A stretch of 64,000 nt of DNA from Trichinella spiralis (GCA_000181795.3 CM012953.1:9536893-9600892), one strand, 5' to 3'. Numbered from the stretch's first letter, positions 1 to 15,166 are shown. Notes: generated by a model from the letters alone, not told the origin. Program-made: numbers and translations.

Positions 1-3000
1 CGCTTCACCGAAATTTGGTGCAAAACTACATCACTCCATGCTTGTGAAGAGCAAGAGGATATGGTTGAATTGTTGTCTCAGAATTTGCCAGTAGAAGATG
101 ACTTGCTCAGAAACGCACTGGCCAAATGTATGCTTGATTTCTTGCGGCAAATCGACTCTCGCATGCCAAAAGAGTTCAGTGAAACATATTGGAATTATAT
201 ATATATATTTTTTTTTCTTTTTCTATGTGTTAATTTTGTAGATTTTCAATGCGGGATGTTATTGCCTGGTTGCAGTTCATCAAGGCGAATGTCGGAATGC
301 TCGACGTGGCGTTGAGCATCGTTCACGGCGCTATAGCGACTGTAATTGATAGTTTTGGTAAATATTTGGGTTCTTATTTGAAATTAAAAAAAAGAACAGA
401 AAAAAATTTCGAATAATATTCAACAAATACAACTTCAAGGTGCTAAAGGAGCTGCTGTTTCGGTTGAGGAGAGGAAAAAATTTGGCGATGACGTTTTCGA
501 GCATTTGTTGAAATCTTTGGAATCACAGCTGGGTCGTGTAAATCGTAGCAAGCTATTAAACGCCCATATAACGAATCACGAAGACCACTTGCAAATTGGA
601 TGCTTCACAGTAGCAAAAGGTGTGTTGAATTGTTTCTACTTTGTATGTGTGTGTGTTTGTTGAATTGTTGTCAATTTTTAAGGTAGTAAGCAGTGCTCAA
701 CTGAAACTACTGTCATTGATGCTTTTGGGATGCGTAGTTATGATTTTTTTCGACTTGCCCGAGCGCTCAGTGTTCAACGGCCAATTTTGATTCAGGGAAG
801 TCCTGGTGTTGGTAAAAGTACGCTGGTGATGGAATTCGCAGCTTTGACTGGACACCGAATAATTCGTATCAATTTATCCGAGCAAACGGTCAGTGAAAAT
901 TTTGTGCAAAATTCCATAAAACAAAATTTATTGTTGTTTGTTTGATTTCGATTATTTTACAGGATCTTTGCGATCTTTTCGGATCCGAATTTCCAATAAT
1001 GAATGATAAAAGTAGGCAAATGTTTACTTGGTTGGACGGTCCGCTACTGGCTGCGGTGAAGAAGGGTCATTGGGTATTGTTGGACGAAGTGAGTAATTGA
1101 TTAAATTTTTTCAATTACCACTTTAAAATGATGATGTTGTTGTGTAAAATGTGTGATTTTTATTTTTTTTCTTCAGATGAATCTCGCAAGCCAAACTGTT
1201 CTGGAAGGCTTGAACGCTTGTTTCGATCATCGCGGTGAGATCACTATCCCTGAATTGGGTAAAACGTTCTCGGTTGGTAGAACAGCTACCAGATTTTTCG
1301 CATGCCAAAATCCGTACAATCAAGGCGGAAATCGAAAAGCCTTGCCTAGATCGTTTGTTAGCCGTTTCACTCTCGTGAGCATTCATTATTTTAAATTTTA
1401 CCCTTTGCCACTTGGTTTTTTATTTTGTTCTTTTGTTTTTTCATTTTTTTAACAGATCCATTTGAACAATTTGACCGAAACCGATCAGCTGGAGATTATG
1501 CGGCATAAATTCACCAATATTGAAGGACGTGTGTTGAAAAATATGGTCACTTTCAATAGCAAGGTTTGCCATGATATTTGCTTGTTGTATTTTTTATAGT
1601 TGGTTTTCGTTTATTGTTCAACTTTTGTGTTTTGCAGTTGAATGTGATGGTACGACAGCAGGGTTTTGAAAGCTTTGCCAGTGGCAACGCGGAATTCAAT
1701 TTGCGTGACTTGATCCGCTGGGGAAAACTGATTGTAAATATCAGTAATCAATTTTTTATCAGATTATTAAAACGGAAAAATGATATTTTTCAGTCAATTA
1801 CCGGCTTACCGTATGATAAACTTTTTTACACAGTATATGCTGTACGTATGCGGGATTATGAAGAACGTTCGAAGGTATAATGCAGCAGTGTTGAAAAACG
1901 AGCACATTTATTATTTATTTATTGTTGGCTTATTTTCAACTTTGAATTGAAATAACATAAAAGCAAGATGAAATAATACCATAGGATAAAAATGTAGAGT
2001 GGAAATTTTGTTTAGGTTATGCAGCTGTTTGTGGAAACGACAAAAACAAATTTTCAAAAGGAAACGTTGGATACGTTTGTCATTACAAATAACAAGCTTT
2101 ATTTTGGCGATGCTGTATTGGATAGGAGAGAGGCGTATGTCTACCTTGGGAATGTCGCATGCGATGCTGTGATGCCTCCCATGTCGTTGGCGTCTTATTA
2201 TAAGTATTTGATGCAGTGCATACAGGGGAACATGTTGGCCATTTTGGTATGGAAATTTTGTTTTATTTGATTTTTTTAAAATGTTGAAATGAAAAGTTTA
2301 CCATTGGAAATTGTTATTCAATTTTTGGATTATTTTTAGGTTGGTAAATCGATGGTTGGCAAAACGATGCTGGTGAAAACATTGAGTTTGTTGTGTCGTC
2401 AAAAATTGACAATTTTAAATTTAACCCCAGAAACAGACGCTAGCGAATTGTTGGGCACTTATGAACAAGAGGTAATGTGACTTTTGTGATCAGGGAACGA
2501 CCATTGTCATTGTTAGTGTTGTTGTTGTTGTTGTGCGTAATTTCAGACGACCAGTAGAAAGTGCTTTCAGCATTTTATGCGGCGGATGAAAGCAGCCTGT
2601 GAAAATCTGGCTTTGGAAACCTATACTTATGGTTGTTTTTACGCTTTTGAAAACTTGCTGTCTTTGCTTTTGGAGCTTGATGATGTGCAGAAGCTGAATC
2701 TCAACCATTGCAAAGCGATGCTAGAAAAGCTGCAAACCATTGGCAACGTTTTTATTGCTATGGCATCGTTGAAAGCGAAATTTAATGACTCAGTAAACGA
2801 CCTTCAACGTGTATTTTGCCGTTGCACCTCTGAAAGCGACAATGTGCGCTTTGTCTGGGTGGAAAGCCCATTACTGGTCGCCCTGCGTGAAGGGCACTGG
2901 CTTCTTGTTGAAAATGTCAATTTGTGCAAGTATGCAAGTGGAAACTGTTTGATCATTATTAATAACATATTTATGCTTCTGATTTTTTTATTATTGTTTT

Positions 3001-6000
3001 ATTATTATTATTGCTACTGTTGTTTTCTCTGCAGCCCTGCTGTTTTGGATCGATTGAATAGTTTGTTTGAACCATTTGGTCAACTGAGTGTTGCTGAACG
3101 TGGTTTGTTTGAAAATCAGTTGCCCGTCTATAAGCCACACGACCAATTTCGGTACTGTACCTCTTTAAATCTTTTGATTGATTTGATTTATTATTATTAT
3201 TATTATTATGTTGATTTATTAATATTTTAAATTTGTAGAGCTATTTTTACAATGGATCCTAAATATGGTGAAATATCACGCTCAATGAGAAATCGGGCGA
3301 TTGAAATATACATTCCAGAAAATGATGGCTGGCATAATTTGCATGAAAGTGAAAGTGGACGACTTGTAAAATTGTTTTCCATGAACAACAACGTTTTCAC
3401 TGATACCAAGGTAATGCGGTGAATGTGAATAGACATTTTTCAAAATATTTTTTATCATAAAAGTTATCAGAAAAGCTTTGAAAGTAATAGTTTTACTGAT
3501 ATTGCTTTTAAATTTATTTATTTTAACAATCGATGATTAGAAATTAAAATTTTTTGACAAAGCAAAAATTTACTGTGAAATAGGATAATCTGATGAATAA
3601 TCACGGTTGGTATGATGAAAAGAGTGTGATGTATATTAATTTTCAATCTTTTATTTCAAATGGGAAGATTGGTGACTGTGAACTTATTTCGTACTCAATC
3701 CCAGTCAATATTTTGTCTGCATTTCCGAAAGCATTTGCCCTTGGAAGGGATTTGCATTTTATTCGACAAATTTTTGCAGAAGTGAAGCAAAAGTATATAA
3801 TAACATTGAATTATTATTATTTGTTGATTTTGATTTTCACCATTTCCTTCTGTGTTTAGTGAATTGGACAGTTCGGTGATGCAAATTGTGCTTCGACATT
3901 ATTGTTGCACCAGCACAACAGGCGATTCCGCTTATCGATTGGCTTATTTGAAAAAATTGTTTAAAGGTTCAACTTGATGAGCACCATGAAACGAATCTGA
4001 TAATATATGTATTTATTCATATTTAGAATGCAATGCATGGTTGTCGGGAGCGAAATTACATAATTTGCAAATTCTAATGCAAAAAATTCCTCGCATAATG
4101 TCGAATTCAATCGAACGGCATTCGGCGCGTAAGTATTACATATCAAAAATATGAAAAGTAACGTTTCTGTATGTTAATTTATTTTTTTATGACATTTGCA
4201 GTAGAAATAATGCATATAATGCATTTCGGTGCGACGGACCTGCGTTGGTATTTTATGCGTTGGTTTGAACGTCTTTGTGAAAGCAATGTTGTGTTCGAAG
4301 ACATATCATGCATATTGAACAAGTATTTTGATTTCAACCTTACCACATTCAACGATTCGATATTTTTTGTAAATTTTTATAGGATTTTATTCATCATTGA
4401 ATATTTCTGGATCTATGATGTATACTTATGCAAAGTGGATAGCACGATTTTAAACGAATTGGAGAAAGAATTTGAAAATGGTAAAACAACGGAACAATAT
4501 ATGTTTTGTTTGATTTGATTTTTATGTTTTTCATGATTCACACTCGTTGTGTTTTCATAGGCGAATTTTCAACACATTCCAATATGAATGTTTTTACCTG
4601 GCTCAGTGAGTTTATGAGATGTATACTCGGCAATTATCGTAATATTCTTTCTCGACGTGTAATTTTTCCAGACAGCCTGTGGATGACGGTATTATTTTGT
4701 GTGCAACAACAAAGAAAAAAAACGATATATATTTTTTTTCTCATTTTCAATTTTAATTTCAGGCAAGTCGTAGTTTGTTGCTGTTAGCTGTGCTTTGCGA
4801 GAAATTAAAAGACATGGATATCGTGCAAATGAAATCTTCATCATTGCTGCTTTGGCATTTGTGTTTCGATTTGCGTCTCACTCTATCCGAAGTTATGAAT
4901 AATACTGGGTAAATCGTGCTTATTATTATTATTTGAATACTTTTTTTAAACTGAACAGTTAACTGTTATATAACTTCGAGAAAAGAGAGAGAGAGAGTGA
5001 GATTGATTATAAAATGAAATGGATAATCAATTGAAGTGAATAATAATACATTTCAATTTTTGTTCGTTTAGATTATTGTACGGCTTGAAAGGTTTATCAT
5101 CATGGAAAAAGTTAAACCCGATCAGAAAAGATCATGCATTTATTTTGAATTTTTTCGATTTACTGTTCAATTCGTTGCAACTGAGTCGCTGCTTGTACAA
5201 AGCCGAATCTGCTTTGGCAATTTGTGAACTGAAACGGCAAATGGTCTGCATGAAGCTGTTGGCCAAGTTGAAAGTTGTCAACAGCGAAAAATTGATGGCC
5301 AATATTGAAATTTTCCACAACAATGCACATTTACCATACGACAAGCTGAATCCAGTTGATATTAAACAGCTTTTGACATTAGCCGAGGTTGAATTGGAAA
5401 ATGTTGGGAACAATTTTCAAAAATTGTTTATGCTGATTTGCTTCGTCGAAAGTGCAGAGGAATTTTATGGGAAATTTCACGCCTGTTGTTCTGTCGGCTG
5501 TAAAAATCATCCACAAATTTCACTGGACGATTTTCCAATCGACACAGTCTATGATTGGCTGTCGTTTGCGTCGACACTGATTGGCGAGTTTCGTTGCAGT
5601 TCGGTAATATAGTTGTTGTTGTTGTTTGTTTTTTTTAATGCATTTTCAAATTTTGTTTGTTCCCTTTTTTAAGCCATTTCGATTGGCAGTTGGTTATAAA
5701 GAAGAATTGAAAAATTATTTGAACGACATGTTACAATTGGAAAACTCCAAGCAGTTCAAATCGTTGTTGAATATTGGCAATATTCGTTCGATGAGGTCAA
5801 AAGCGAACGAAGCGATGTCATTTTTGTGGAATTGTGGTTCTTCTTTGGAAATGATGCCTAAATTGGCGGCGTATGATTTGATTTGATTTGACTTGATTTG
5901 ATTATTCATCATTTATGGATTGATTTTTAGAATTGTGTTACATCAGACGGTGTTGACACTGAGTATGAAATTTTTGAATGCGCATTTTGGCTTGATGTGG

Positions 6001-9000
6001 CAGAAGGTTGATTCGCCTCCATATAAAACTGCAATGAAGACCATTAAAAGGACCGTAACATCATATTCTGATGGTACTGATAAGTTTATCTTTTTATATT
6101 TGTATTATTTGTTTGAAAATTAATTTATCATTACTGTCAATGAAAGTGTTGAATTAATTGTATTTTTTTTACTTTTGTTAATTTTTAGACACAGCGCTCT
6201 GCCCATTTGGATTGTACTGTATTTGCTTGAGCGCCGGAGAAGCGATGTTCACTATTTACAGTTTGGTAGTGCTTTACAGCAAAGATCCTCTGAAAATTGC
6301 CTGTTCCAAGCGGGATGCCATAGACTTGCAGGTGAAAGTGAAACAGCAAAATCTAGTTGCTTTTTCTTTGAAATAAAATAACATCCAATGCAAATTTATT
6401 AGATTGCGTACGTAAAGAAAGAGTTGAAAGTGTTCGACAGACGATTTCATATGTACTGGGGTTCCGACCTGAGTGGCGAAACATCTGTACACCCTCGCGT
6501 GGATAGTTTGCGAAAACTTTCTACTGAACTTCACAAAGAAAGGCAACCGTTTGAACAGTATTGTGATTTTCCCAAAGAAAGAGAAGTAATTAATTAATTA
6601 ATTGAGTTGAATTTTCAAATTTCTTGTTTTTTATTAAATTAAAACAAAATTTCCATTTTGTTTTCTAGGGTATTTTACAGAAATTGCGTATGATATTTGA
6701 AAATGTTCTGGAAAAGCGAAATTTGATTGCAAAGATTTTCTTCGATTTGAAAAAGATTTCGATTAAGCATGGCAAAATGATCGGCAAGCAGGACACCGTC
6801 CGTGAATTGTTGGATTCTTTGTGCCTTTACAAGGCTATGATGGAAACGACGATGCGTCGATTGCGGGATTTTTTGGACCTGGCGCCGGATTTGGTTTTGC
6901 ACATGCAGACGAGCATTCAGGTGATTTTCCTCGCTTGCGAAGGATTGTTGCACGAACTTGATTGCTTCTTGAAGCGCTCCCAATATACGAACAAGCCAGC
7001 ACCGAAATCTGAAGTAAATAAGTGGATTTTTGAGTATAAACAAAATTATAATGTATGGCATAGTTTTTTATTTGTTTTTTTTCAAAGATTGCAAATATGT
7101 GCAGTTGGGTGAAAAGTTCGCTGCCATTTCCGTCGAAAAATGCACTCGTCATTTGGGAAAATGCGAACGCTGACAAATTTGACCCTGCCCAGTATAAAGA
7201 AAAACCAATGCCCAATGATGAAAATTTGTGTAATCTTGTAAATTTTGTTTTTTCCAGATTTTTTATTGACAACCCTGTGCGTTTGGAACGCCGAGCCAAG
7301 GCAGTGCGTGTTTTGATGCGAGCTTGGCGTGACGAGCGCAGCGGTTTTCAAACCCACCCCGACGTCAGTTGGTTCAAGGTGGACCGAGTTGGAGTTGAGG
7401 TCGAATCGTCGTCGTCGTCATCGGATGGACATGAAGCCGAGGAAAAGCGAATGGTATATTTATTCGAGCCTTGGCGAAATGCAGATGACGCGGATGATCA
7501 TCTGTTGAAAAAGAAAAAATGTATTGTGGATGCGATGAGGGCGGTGGTTCTAAGACACGGTGGAGATGATATTTCCGGCGACGGACTGATGTGGGACCGT
7601 CTGCGAGGCTGTTTGGGCGAAGTCGAGAGCGACTGTTTCCAATTGGAAAATATACTGCTGATGATTGATCATTATTATAAGAAGGATGATGATGATGATT
7701 GTCGACAAAGAGGAGAACGTTTTTTCAACGCGATCTACGGTGAAATTACATACGAAGAGGCTGTGATGGTTCACGATGCGACGGACAGTTTCAAAACGGC
7801 GATCCACAATTTGACACTCAAACATCCTGAGAATGTTGTTTTGGAGGATATTTTAAAATCGGTTGAGAATTTGCAAAATTGTCCGTACAATTCTACCGTT
7901 GCAACTGTGCAATTTGCTATTGGTGAAATATTGAGTAAGTTTTTGTTTTTTTTTTGTGAACAGTATCATAGCAGATTTGTGTTTGAACTTTTGCCAAAAA
8001 AAAGTAACTTAACATATTGATTAGGAAAAGCGGTTGATTGGAATGTGTACGTTCAGTCGGAAATGGATGAGTTCAAAGTTGTCTGCGCTGAATTGCAGAA
8101 ACTTTACGTTCACTTTTCTGCGAGACAATTCCACCTGTGGGAAAATTTACTCGAGCAAACTGAAATCGACGCTAGCTGCAACGGAGTGGAACATTCCATG
8201 CACGTTGTCGACTCGTTGATACACACTTACAATGTAAAAATGGTCAATTGTATAATAAATTAGATTGTTTATTAATTTTTTCTTTTTTTTTTAATTTTCA
8301 AGTATTCCGTGGAACTTTGTGTTGTTGAAATTTCATCACTGATCAAAAATGTCGGCATTGGATGTTTTGTTGATTTCATCAAGGCGTTGAGAGTTCAAAT
8401 AGAAGCTGTTGAAAATATGCCGCATGATACTCGCCGTCACCTTCTCACATTGGTAGATTTTTTTGCCAGATATGAGTTGAAAGTGAAAGAGCAGATTGAA
8501 ATTGTCAAAGCACCATTTCGAAAAGAGATATCCGTAGGTTTTTTTTTTGGAAAATATTTTGCATTGGAAATTTTTTTATCATTTACCACTTTTCAGAATG
8601 TGATGCTGTTGTTCCACTACAAGAAGGCGGATTGGTGGCGTGCGCAGTTGGATATACTCTCTCTGAAGAGGCAACTTGTTGCGGTGGTCAAAAAGTACAA
8701 GGTAATGATTTTCATTTAATTTTCCAATTACACAACTATTGACAATCCGTGATGTGAACATTTCACAGGATTGCTTGTGCCAAAGTGTTGAGTCTCTTAT
8801 CACTACTCCTCTGTGTTCGAAAATTTCTTGCATGGAAATTGAAGCAACTGAAAATGCGTCGAATTCAGTTGATAAAATATTGCCACAAAATTGGTTCTCA
8901 TTGGACGAGTTTCAAGATGCCGGAATTCAGTCGGATCAGCTAGACGATTGTAGAAACTTTTGTAATAATATTAACAGTATCGGTGATTATTATTCGAAAC

Positions 9001-12000
9001 ATTGGAAAACGATTTGCGATTCACTTTGCACCAATGTTACTAAACTGAATGATTTTCTGTTGCAATTGAAAACCCCTTTCCAAGAAGAACTGGCCGACAA
9101 GACCAATTGTCCATCGTCGACTGCAGTTTCTGAAGAGAAGCTGTTCAAATTTGCCCTACAGCAGCGTCAACAGACTGCTTGGAAATTGGTGAAAATTTTA
9201 AAAAGACAAGGCTTTTCAACCCGGCTGCACACCGACCCAGCCGTCATAGTGAAAACGTTGAAAGAAGTGCCATCAGCGTTGCCATCGAAAAAATTCGATT
9301 CTGAAGCAATTTATTCAAAAACCCAAACGTTGATCGATCAGTTCTGGATCTGTTTTTCCCATATGCTCAGCTGTTTTGCAATGCAGGAGACGACGACCAA
9401 CGACCAACAGCTTAACATTTCCTTGTTTAAGGCATTGAAGGGTCTCACATCCGGCATGGTGGACAAGCTGATTTGTCGTGTCGGTACTCTGGCTGGACGT
9501 GTGATTGTTCTGCAAAGGTGGCAGCGGTATAAACGGATGTTAGAACTGATTCAAGAGGGCCGCGTTTGTGGTCTCGTCGACGACGACGACAACGGTGGTG
9601 CGACGTTGGCCAAAGTTAAGAAGTTGCTGCAAGAAACTGCAACTCTGGTTCCATTTTTGGAAAATTTGTGCGACGTATCTTCGTCGACAGTTCGGCTCTG
9701 GTCAGCCTGTGCCGAGTGGGAGAAGGCACGGTTGGACGCGCCCGAGCTGTTGCGGTTCCAGGAGCTGAACGTTAGCAAACCCACAGCGCCGGAAATTGCC
9801 TGCGCGGAACGATCGTTTCAGTCGGCTGCTCGCTTGGACCAGTTGAACGTTTCCATAATGGAATCGATTCAATTTATGAAAAAAGTTAAAAAAAGTTGTC
9901 CACCAATTGGTGGGATCCCGATCTTGGCATGGTTTGTTTTTCTTTTTGTTTATTGTAAATTAGCAATTTAATTTCCAGAGTGTTTATTTCGTGTTGTTTT
10001 TTTTTCGTGCTTTTAGCGAAGACTTTGACAAATTGAATGATCTTCTACTCCATTTATTCGGTACCGTTTCTGACGAAATTGGTGAAATTTTACAAAAAGC
10101 TCGTTGTCAATTTGACGGCACCGTTAGTTTCCACGGTCGACATTTGGACCGAGCTTGGCAAGCGTTGCAGCGTCGGCGAGAAACATTTAACAGTATTTGT
10201 AGTACAAGTGCAGATTTGGAGAAAGTTTCTTGCACCGAATTTGTTGATGTCGATTCACTGATTAAAGAACTGCTCGCAGTTAAATTTCCATTTCAAACCG
10301 GAGAAAAGTCATCTGTTGACGCTGGACTTCTGCATAAAGATGTTGCCGATTTGGATCGTCTTTGCAGCCGTTATTCTTCGTGGGTAAGTAGAAATTTGTC
10401 ATTTCACAACTGACAACAAACAGTTTGATGAATAATTAAAAAATTTACCCCATAACGATTAATTGTTTTGTCTTTTTTTTCCTATTTTTTTCTGCTTTTA
10501 GCTGACAAAAGCAGGCAAAGTGATTTGCTGTGCATTTTTTGACGATCAGAAGTTGAAGCGTCAGGCTCGTTCGTGTGCGTTGATATACACGAAATTGGTC
10601 GATTTGATTTCGTCCCTTTATGAAAATTGCTTGGAAAACACCTTGATCATGTGCGACATGTATGTGATTTTTTGCCAATTGTGCGCCGTGTTGTACGAAA
10701 AAGGCTTTGCCGTGCCTCCTTCGAATGCTGAACCGCAAGAGGGAGAAGTGAAAAATCAACAATTCGAAGATGCCGGTATGGGAATTGGTGAAGGGGCCCG
10801 GGATGTTTCTGAACAGATTGAATTTGAACATCAAGTGGAAGGTTTGGCTGGTGAAGAAGACCGAGCGTCGGATACTCAGGCGTCGATGGAAGACGTCGAA
10901 TGTCCAATTGAAATGGAAGATAATTTTGACGGAAATTTGGAAAATTTGCCAAACAGTAATAAAAATGACGAAGGTTTGTATATTATTTTATGGTACAACT
11001 GGGTGAAGCGAAAAATCGTTTTCGTTTTCCTTTTTTCAGATGATGACACTGATGAGGATGAAAATGACGGAGATCAAGATTTGAAAATTGACATGGAAAT
11101 GGATAATGTTTCGGATGAAGAAGCGGAACGACAGTTTGATCCTGATCCATTGGAAGAGGATAATAAAACTAGACCGGAAAACTTTGACAGCACAATGGAA
11201 GGTGCTAATAAGGTCGATGATAATCAGTTGGTAGCAAAAGAAGAACAAGAAGGGGAATTCGAAGGTGGCGTGGCATGTTTATAGTGTTGATTTTATATTT
11301 GAAAAACTTGAATTTATCTATCTATTTATTTATTTATGATGGAATTTTAGACTCAGGCGACCAGAACATAGACAACAAGTGTGAAGAAGACGACGAACAA
11401 ATCTACGAAGTACCTGAATTGAATGCCAATGCAAGTGACAATGATGAACAAGGTGAGAAAGAGCAGGGAAAAGAAGAAGAAGATGAAGCAACAAGGCAAG
11501 ACTCCACTGATGCTGATGATGACGATGAACAGTTGAAGAGCGATGATGATTTGACTGAGCAAGATGATCAACGAGAAGAAGAGGACAGTGATGGTGGCGA
11601 GGAAAACGTTGAAGAGAATTCTGTGGTAATGGAAGAAAAATTATTCACGCAAAGCGGAGCTCAGCAAAGTCAGTTTGGTTCCGGTGCTCAAGTTGGGGCC
11701 GACGATGAGCAGCAGTTGAATGTGGAAATGGACACGGGTTGTATGGAAACCGACCCGCAAAGCAGAACCGCCGATGTGCAGCAGCGGAATTCAGCTGTAT
11801 CCAGTTTGCCAGATCGATCTGAAATGGGATCTTCGGTTCCGAATCGTTCTGGTCGACACAATTTACCCACTGCCGACGTGCAGACGTTCGCCGAACCGTT
11901 CCTGAAGAGGCGTAAAATTGAACCTGCCGAATGTGAACAACGAAGTGTCGGTGATTTGTCGAAAAATACACTGACTAATCCGGCCGTCGCTTTGGAAAAT

Positions 12001-13910
12001 TCTTCGTCTGCGGTGGAACGTTCCGAGTCGACGGATGCAGACGAGGGACATGAGCAGGCGAACGCGTTCGCCCACGCAGCCGACTTGGACGACGATGCTA
12101 TGCAAATTGTGGACAGTGCAGATTTGAACACCGCGTTGAACAAAGCAGAACTGCCCGACAACGAGGAAATGGATTTTGAAAGCGCCGATGAAGGAGACAA
12201 AGAAGAAGAAGAAGAAGCAGATGTTGTTCATGTGAGAGAATATATATATATATGCGTCGTTGAAATTGTGTTCGAATATTTATTGTTGTGCAGGATCGAA
12301 TTATGACTGATGGAAATGCGATAATTCCGCAAATCAGCGCTGAAATTGTACACGACGACAAGATAAACGACCCCATGGATCAGGAAGAGCAGAATCTCGA
12401 CGCTGAACACAACCCCACGGACGAACAGCAAAACAACGCAGCTAGCTCATTTCATACTGACAGAACATTTTTTCATTGTCAGGTAAAGTTTGTTTGTTTT
12501 TTGTGCAGAAATTTTACTCAACCCAATATAAATTCCTTTCAGACTGATGACAATATTTCGGATGTGAAAGATGCGATCTTGCCAGTGGATGTAGATTCGT
12601 TTGCGACCACCGACAGTTGGAACGGAAGCGTTGATCAGTGGAAAGCTTTGGTGCAAGAGTCACGTTTGCAAGCTGTTGAACTTTGTGAAAGTTTACGATG
12701 TCTGTTGGAGCCCACCGTAGCTTCCCGACTCCAGTGAGTTGGAAACAATTTACTGTTGCCATTATTAAAGATAATTTGTATTGTAAAGATGGATTTTCAA
12801 TCTGTTGCATTTGCTTTGTGTTTCAGAGGTGATTATCGTACGGGAAAACGATTGAATCTGCGAAAAATTATTCCATACATTGCCAGCGGATTTCGCAAGG
12901 ATAAAATTTGGTTACGTCGAACTCGTAAAACGAAACGTGACTATCAAGTTGTACTGGCAATTGACAACTCGCAGAGCATGGAACTGAACAACGTGAAAAC
13001 GGTAATGAGAAAACAAAATGAAAAGAAATTATACATTGATATAATAGTTTGTTGTTGTTGTTGTTGTTCAGATGGCACTTCAATCTTTGGCAATGTTGAA
13101 CGAAGCTTTTTATACTTTGGAAATTGGTCACGTTGGTGTATGCAAATTTGGCACTGAGCCGATTTTGTTGCAGCCTCTGACTAAAACGTTTGATGTTCAT
13201 TATGGTGCTAAAATTATCGAACAGCTGAATTGCAATGAACAACGAACTGACATATTCAAGGTATTGTTTTGAACAAAATTAACCTTAAATAAAATCAACA
13301 TCTCAAAAGCATATATCATCATCATCATCATCATCTTGAATATGTTCAAAATTATTTGATGATTTTTATTGCTGTTTGTCGTTCGTGTTAGTAGTAGTTG
13401 TTACATTTGTATCATTTATATGCATATATATTTTTTTGACTTTTGTTTAAGCTGTTGCAATGTGCAGCCAGTTTGTTTACCCCTCAACCAGCTTCATCTG
13501 ACAGAACTGACAGTGGCATGCCAACAAAGCTGATGATAATTTTATCAGATGGAAGAAACGTGTACAGCGTTGGTGAGCAAGCGCTCAAAGATGCGGTTCG
13601 TTCGGTTTTCAGTGCTGGTATTTTTGTCATCTACATCATTGTTGACAATAGTTCTAATGCGGTATGTTAAAAAAAAGTGGCGAATATTAATAATAATATT
13701 ATTTCTTATTGTGTAATTTCTTTTTCTTTACAGAATAGTGTGTCGAATCACAGAATGGTAATTGTGAAGCCGAATGGGGAAGTGGAATTTGTTTCATACA
13801 TTGATCGATTTTGTTTTCCCTTTCATATTACGTTGAATCGTTGTGATGATCTTCCGAAAGTCATCAGTGAGGCGTTGAAACAGTGGATTGAACTTGTTTC
13901 CGAATGTTAA
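1..13910 (+). CDS. MDN1: Midasin (MDN1/Rea1), 5'-truncated at window edge
   Basis: Midasin is the giant AAA+ ATPase that strips assembly factors from pre-60S ribosomes in nucleolus and nucleoplasm. About 3490 codons in 41 exons are present, so roughly the C-terminal two thirds (human protein about 5600 aa). It opens inside the AAA4 module (RFTEIW). AAA5 has Walker A GSPGVGKST near 795 and Walker B WVLLDEMN at 1065-1185. AAA6 has VGKSMVGKT at 2340 and the family signature TDASELLGTYEQ. A long helical linker follows, then GMGIGEGARDVSEQIE near 10778, an Asp/Glu-rich tract (about 10.8-12.5 kb) and the VWA/MIDAS domain with motif DNSQS at 12963. It ends at TAA 13908-13910. Typical exons: 683-888, 963-1088, 1177-1374, 2547-2929, 5072-5603, 7088-7934, 8769-9931, 11351-12231, 12827-13001, 13072-13260, 13452-13661, 13734-13910. 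All junctions checked keep frame except exon 1 (ends 178) to exon 2 (starts 242). Identification is very secure. Confidence 0.96.
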
Positions 13911-14010
13911 ATGCAATATTTTTATTATTTATTATATACTGTTATTCAGAGTTTGTTGTATCTTTTTTTTAAAGATACTTTGAAAAAAAATCTTTATTCT
14001 GTTATAATGA

Positions 14011-14016
14011 AATAAA
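14011..14016 (+). promoter_or_regulatory. Poly(A) signal of midasin
   Basis: A canonical AATAAA hexamer lies about 100 bases after the midasin stop codon, in T-rich 3' UTR sequence. It is the first such hexamer after the stop. Confidence 0.5.
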
Positions 14017-15166
14017 ACCTTTTTTTACAAAAAATCAGAATTATAAAAAGACTTTATCTTTTTTTATCAGTCAGCGAGGAACAATGCAATGCAGAATGCG
14101 ATTGTAACATGCTACTAAGCATATAACAACAACAACAGAACGCAAAGAAATTTCAATTTTCATTGTTAGTTAATTAATTAATTAATTAATTAATTTGCAT
14201 TATAATCGTTTCCGTTAGCGTGTCATTTGTCATCTGCTTGCGTCTATTTATTTGTTCTTTGGAAATTCCAGTACGTATTTATTATAGTTGTAAAAAGTTC
14301 ATTTTATTCCAATCCCTCTACCAATTCCAGCAGCAAATGCTTATCAATCAATCTGACATATAACGTCTAGCCAACCATGATTTGCATTAATTAATTGTTG
14401 AAAAAAGTTTGCTGAATTTACTGTAAAATTAATTGTGTAAATTAATTCTTAAAAATATGCAACAATTTATATGCTGTATACATTTTCATACAACATTGTT
14501 GCAATGGTAATAACAGTGGTAAATTTCTATACATTGTTTGGTATCGATGAAATACTAAATAAATGAATGCACAACTGGAAAAATAACAAATGTTTTGTTT
14601 CATGAAGTGAACGCTTCTAGATAACATAAATACTTTCAATGTACAAATAAGGATAATATTTCATTATTATATATATTTATGAGAATTGGTTACTGATAAA
14701 TGTCCTGTGGTTTTCTTTTATGTTTATCAAGTATTTTTCAGTATGTTCAATCTCTTCACTGTGTTATTATAGAATCTGATAAAATCTCTAAATGTTATCT
14801 AACTAGCTAACAAAATCACATAATTACATGTATGTGTGTGTGTGGGAGAGGGGGGGGGGATAATATATAAGAGTCAACAAATTCTTTAAAGAAATTTATT
14901 ACTTACTAATAATTTCAATAGCTGTTTTACTATTACTCATTATTCCAAATAATGGAATGCTCGAGAAAATCGCATCACATTATTCATGAAAACTTCAAAT
15001 TTACAGCAACGCAAAGTACACAAGAAATAAATGGATAAATATTGTAATTTTCACAATATATAAGTTTACTAAATTGATCAAAGAAGTAATATTTCGTGAA
15101 TAAAAGCTGCTGCAGCTGTAACAATGGCAAAAAGTCAGCTAAGCAAAATAAATTACCAGCTGTACA
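14017..15166. other. Convergent intergenic spacer
   Basis: AT-rich sequence between the convergent midasin and acyl carrier protein genes. It holds a (TTAA)n tract at about 14168-14195 and a short GT/G-rich run near 14830-14860. No coding potential is seen; the small reverse ORF at 14442-14639 has no recognisable features. Confidence 0.6.

Noticed and set aside
7233-7252. GT...AG segment of 20 bases that looks like a tiny intron in midasin
   Set aside because: Removing it shifts frame into an immediate stop. Reading through stays open into RLERRAKAVRVLMRAW, so it is exon.
6675-7299. Overlapping reverse-strand ORFs of 128 and 154 aa
   Set aside because: They lie antisense to confirmed midasin exons whose frames and splice sites are continuous.
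11688-12200. Long reverse-strand ORF (170 aa)
   Set aside because: It is antisense to the Asp/Glu-rich tract of midasin. GAA/GAT-rich codons read backwards give Ser/Ile/Leu-rich open frames, and no conserved features are seen.
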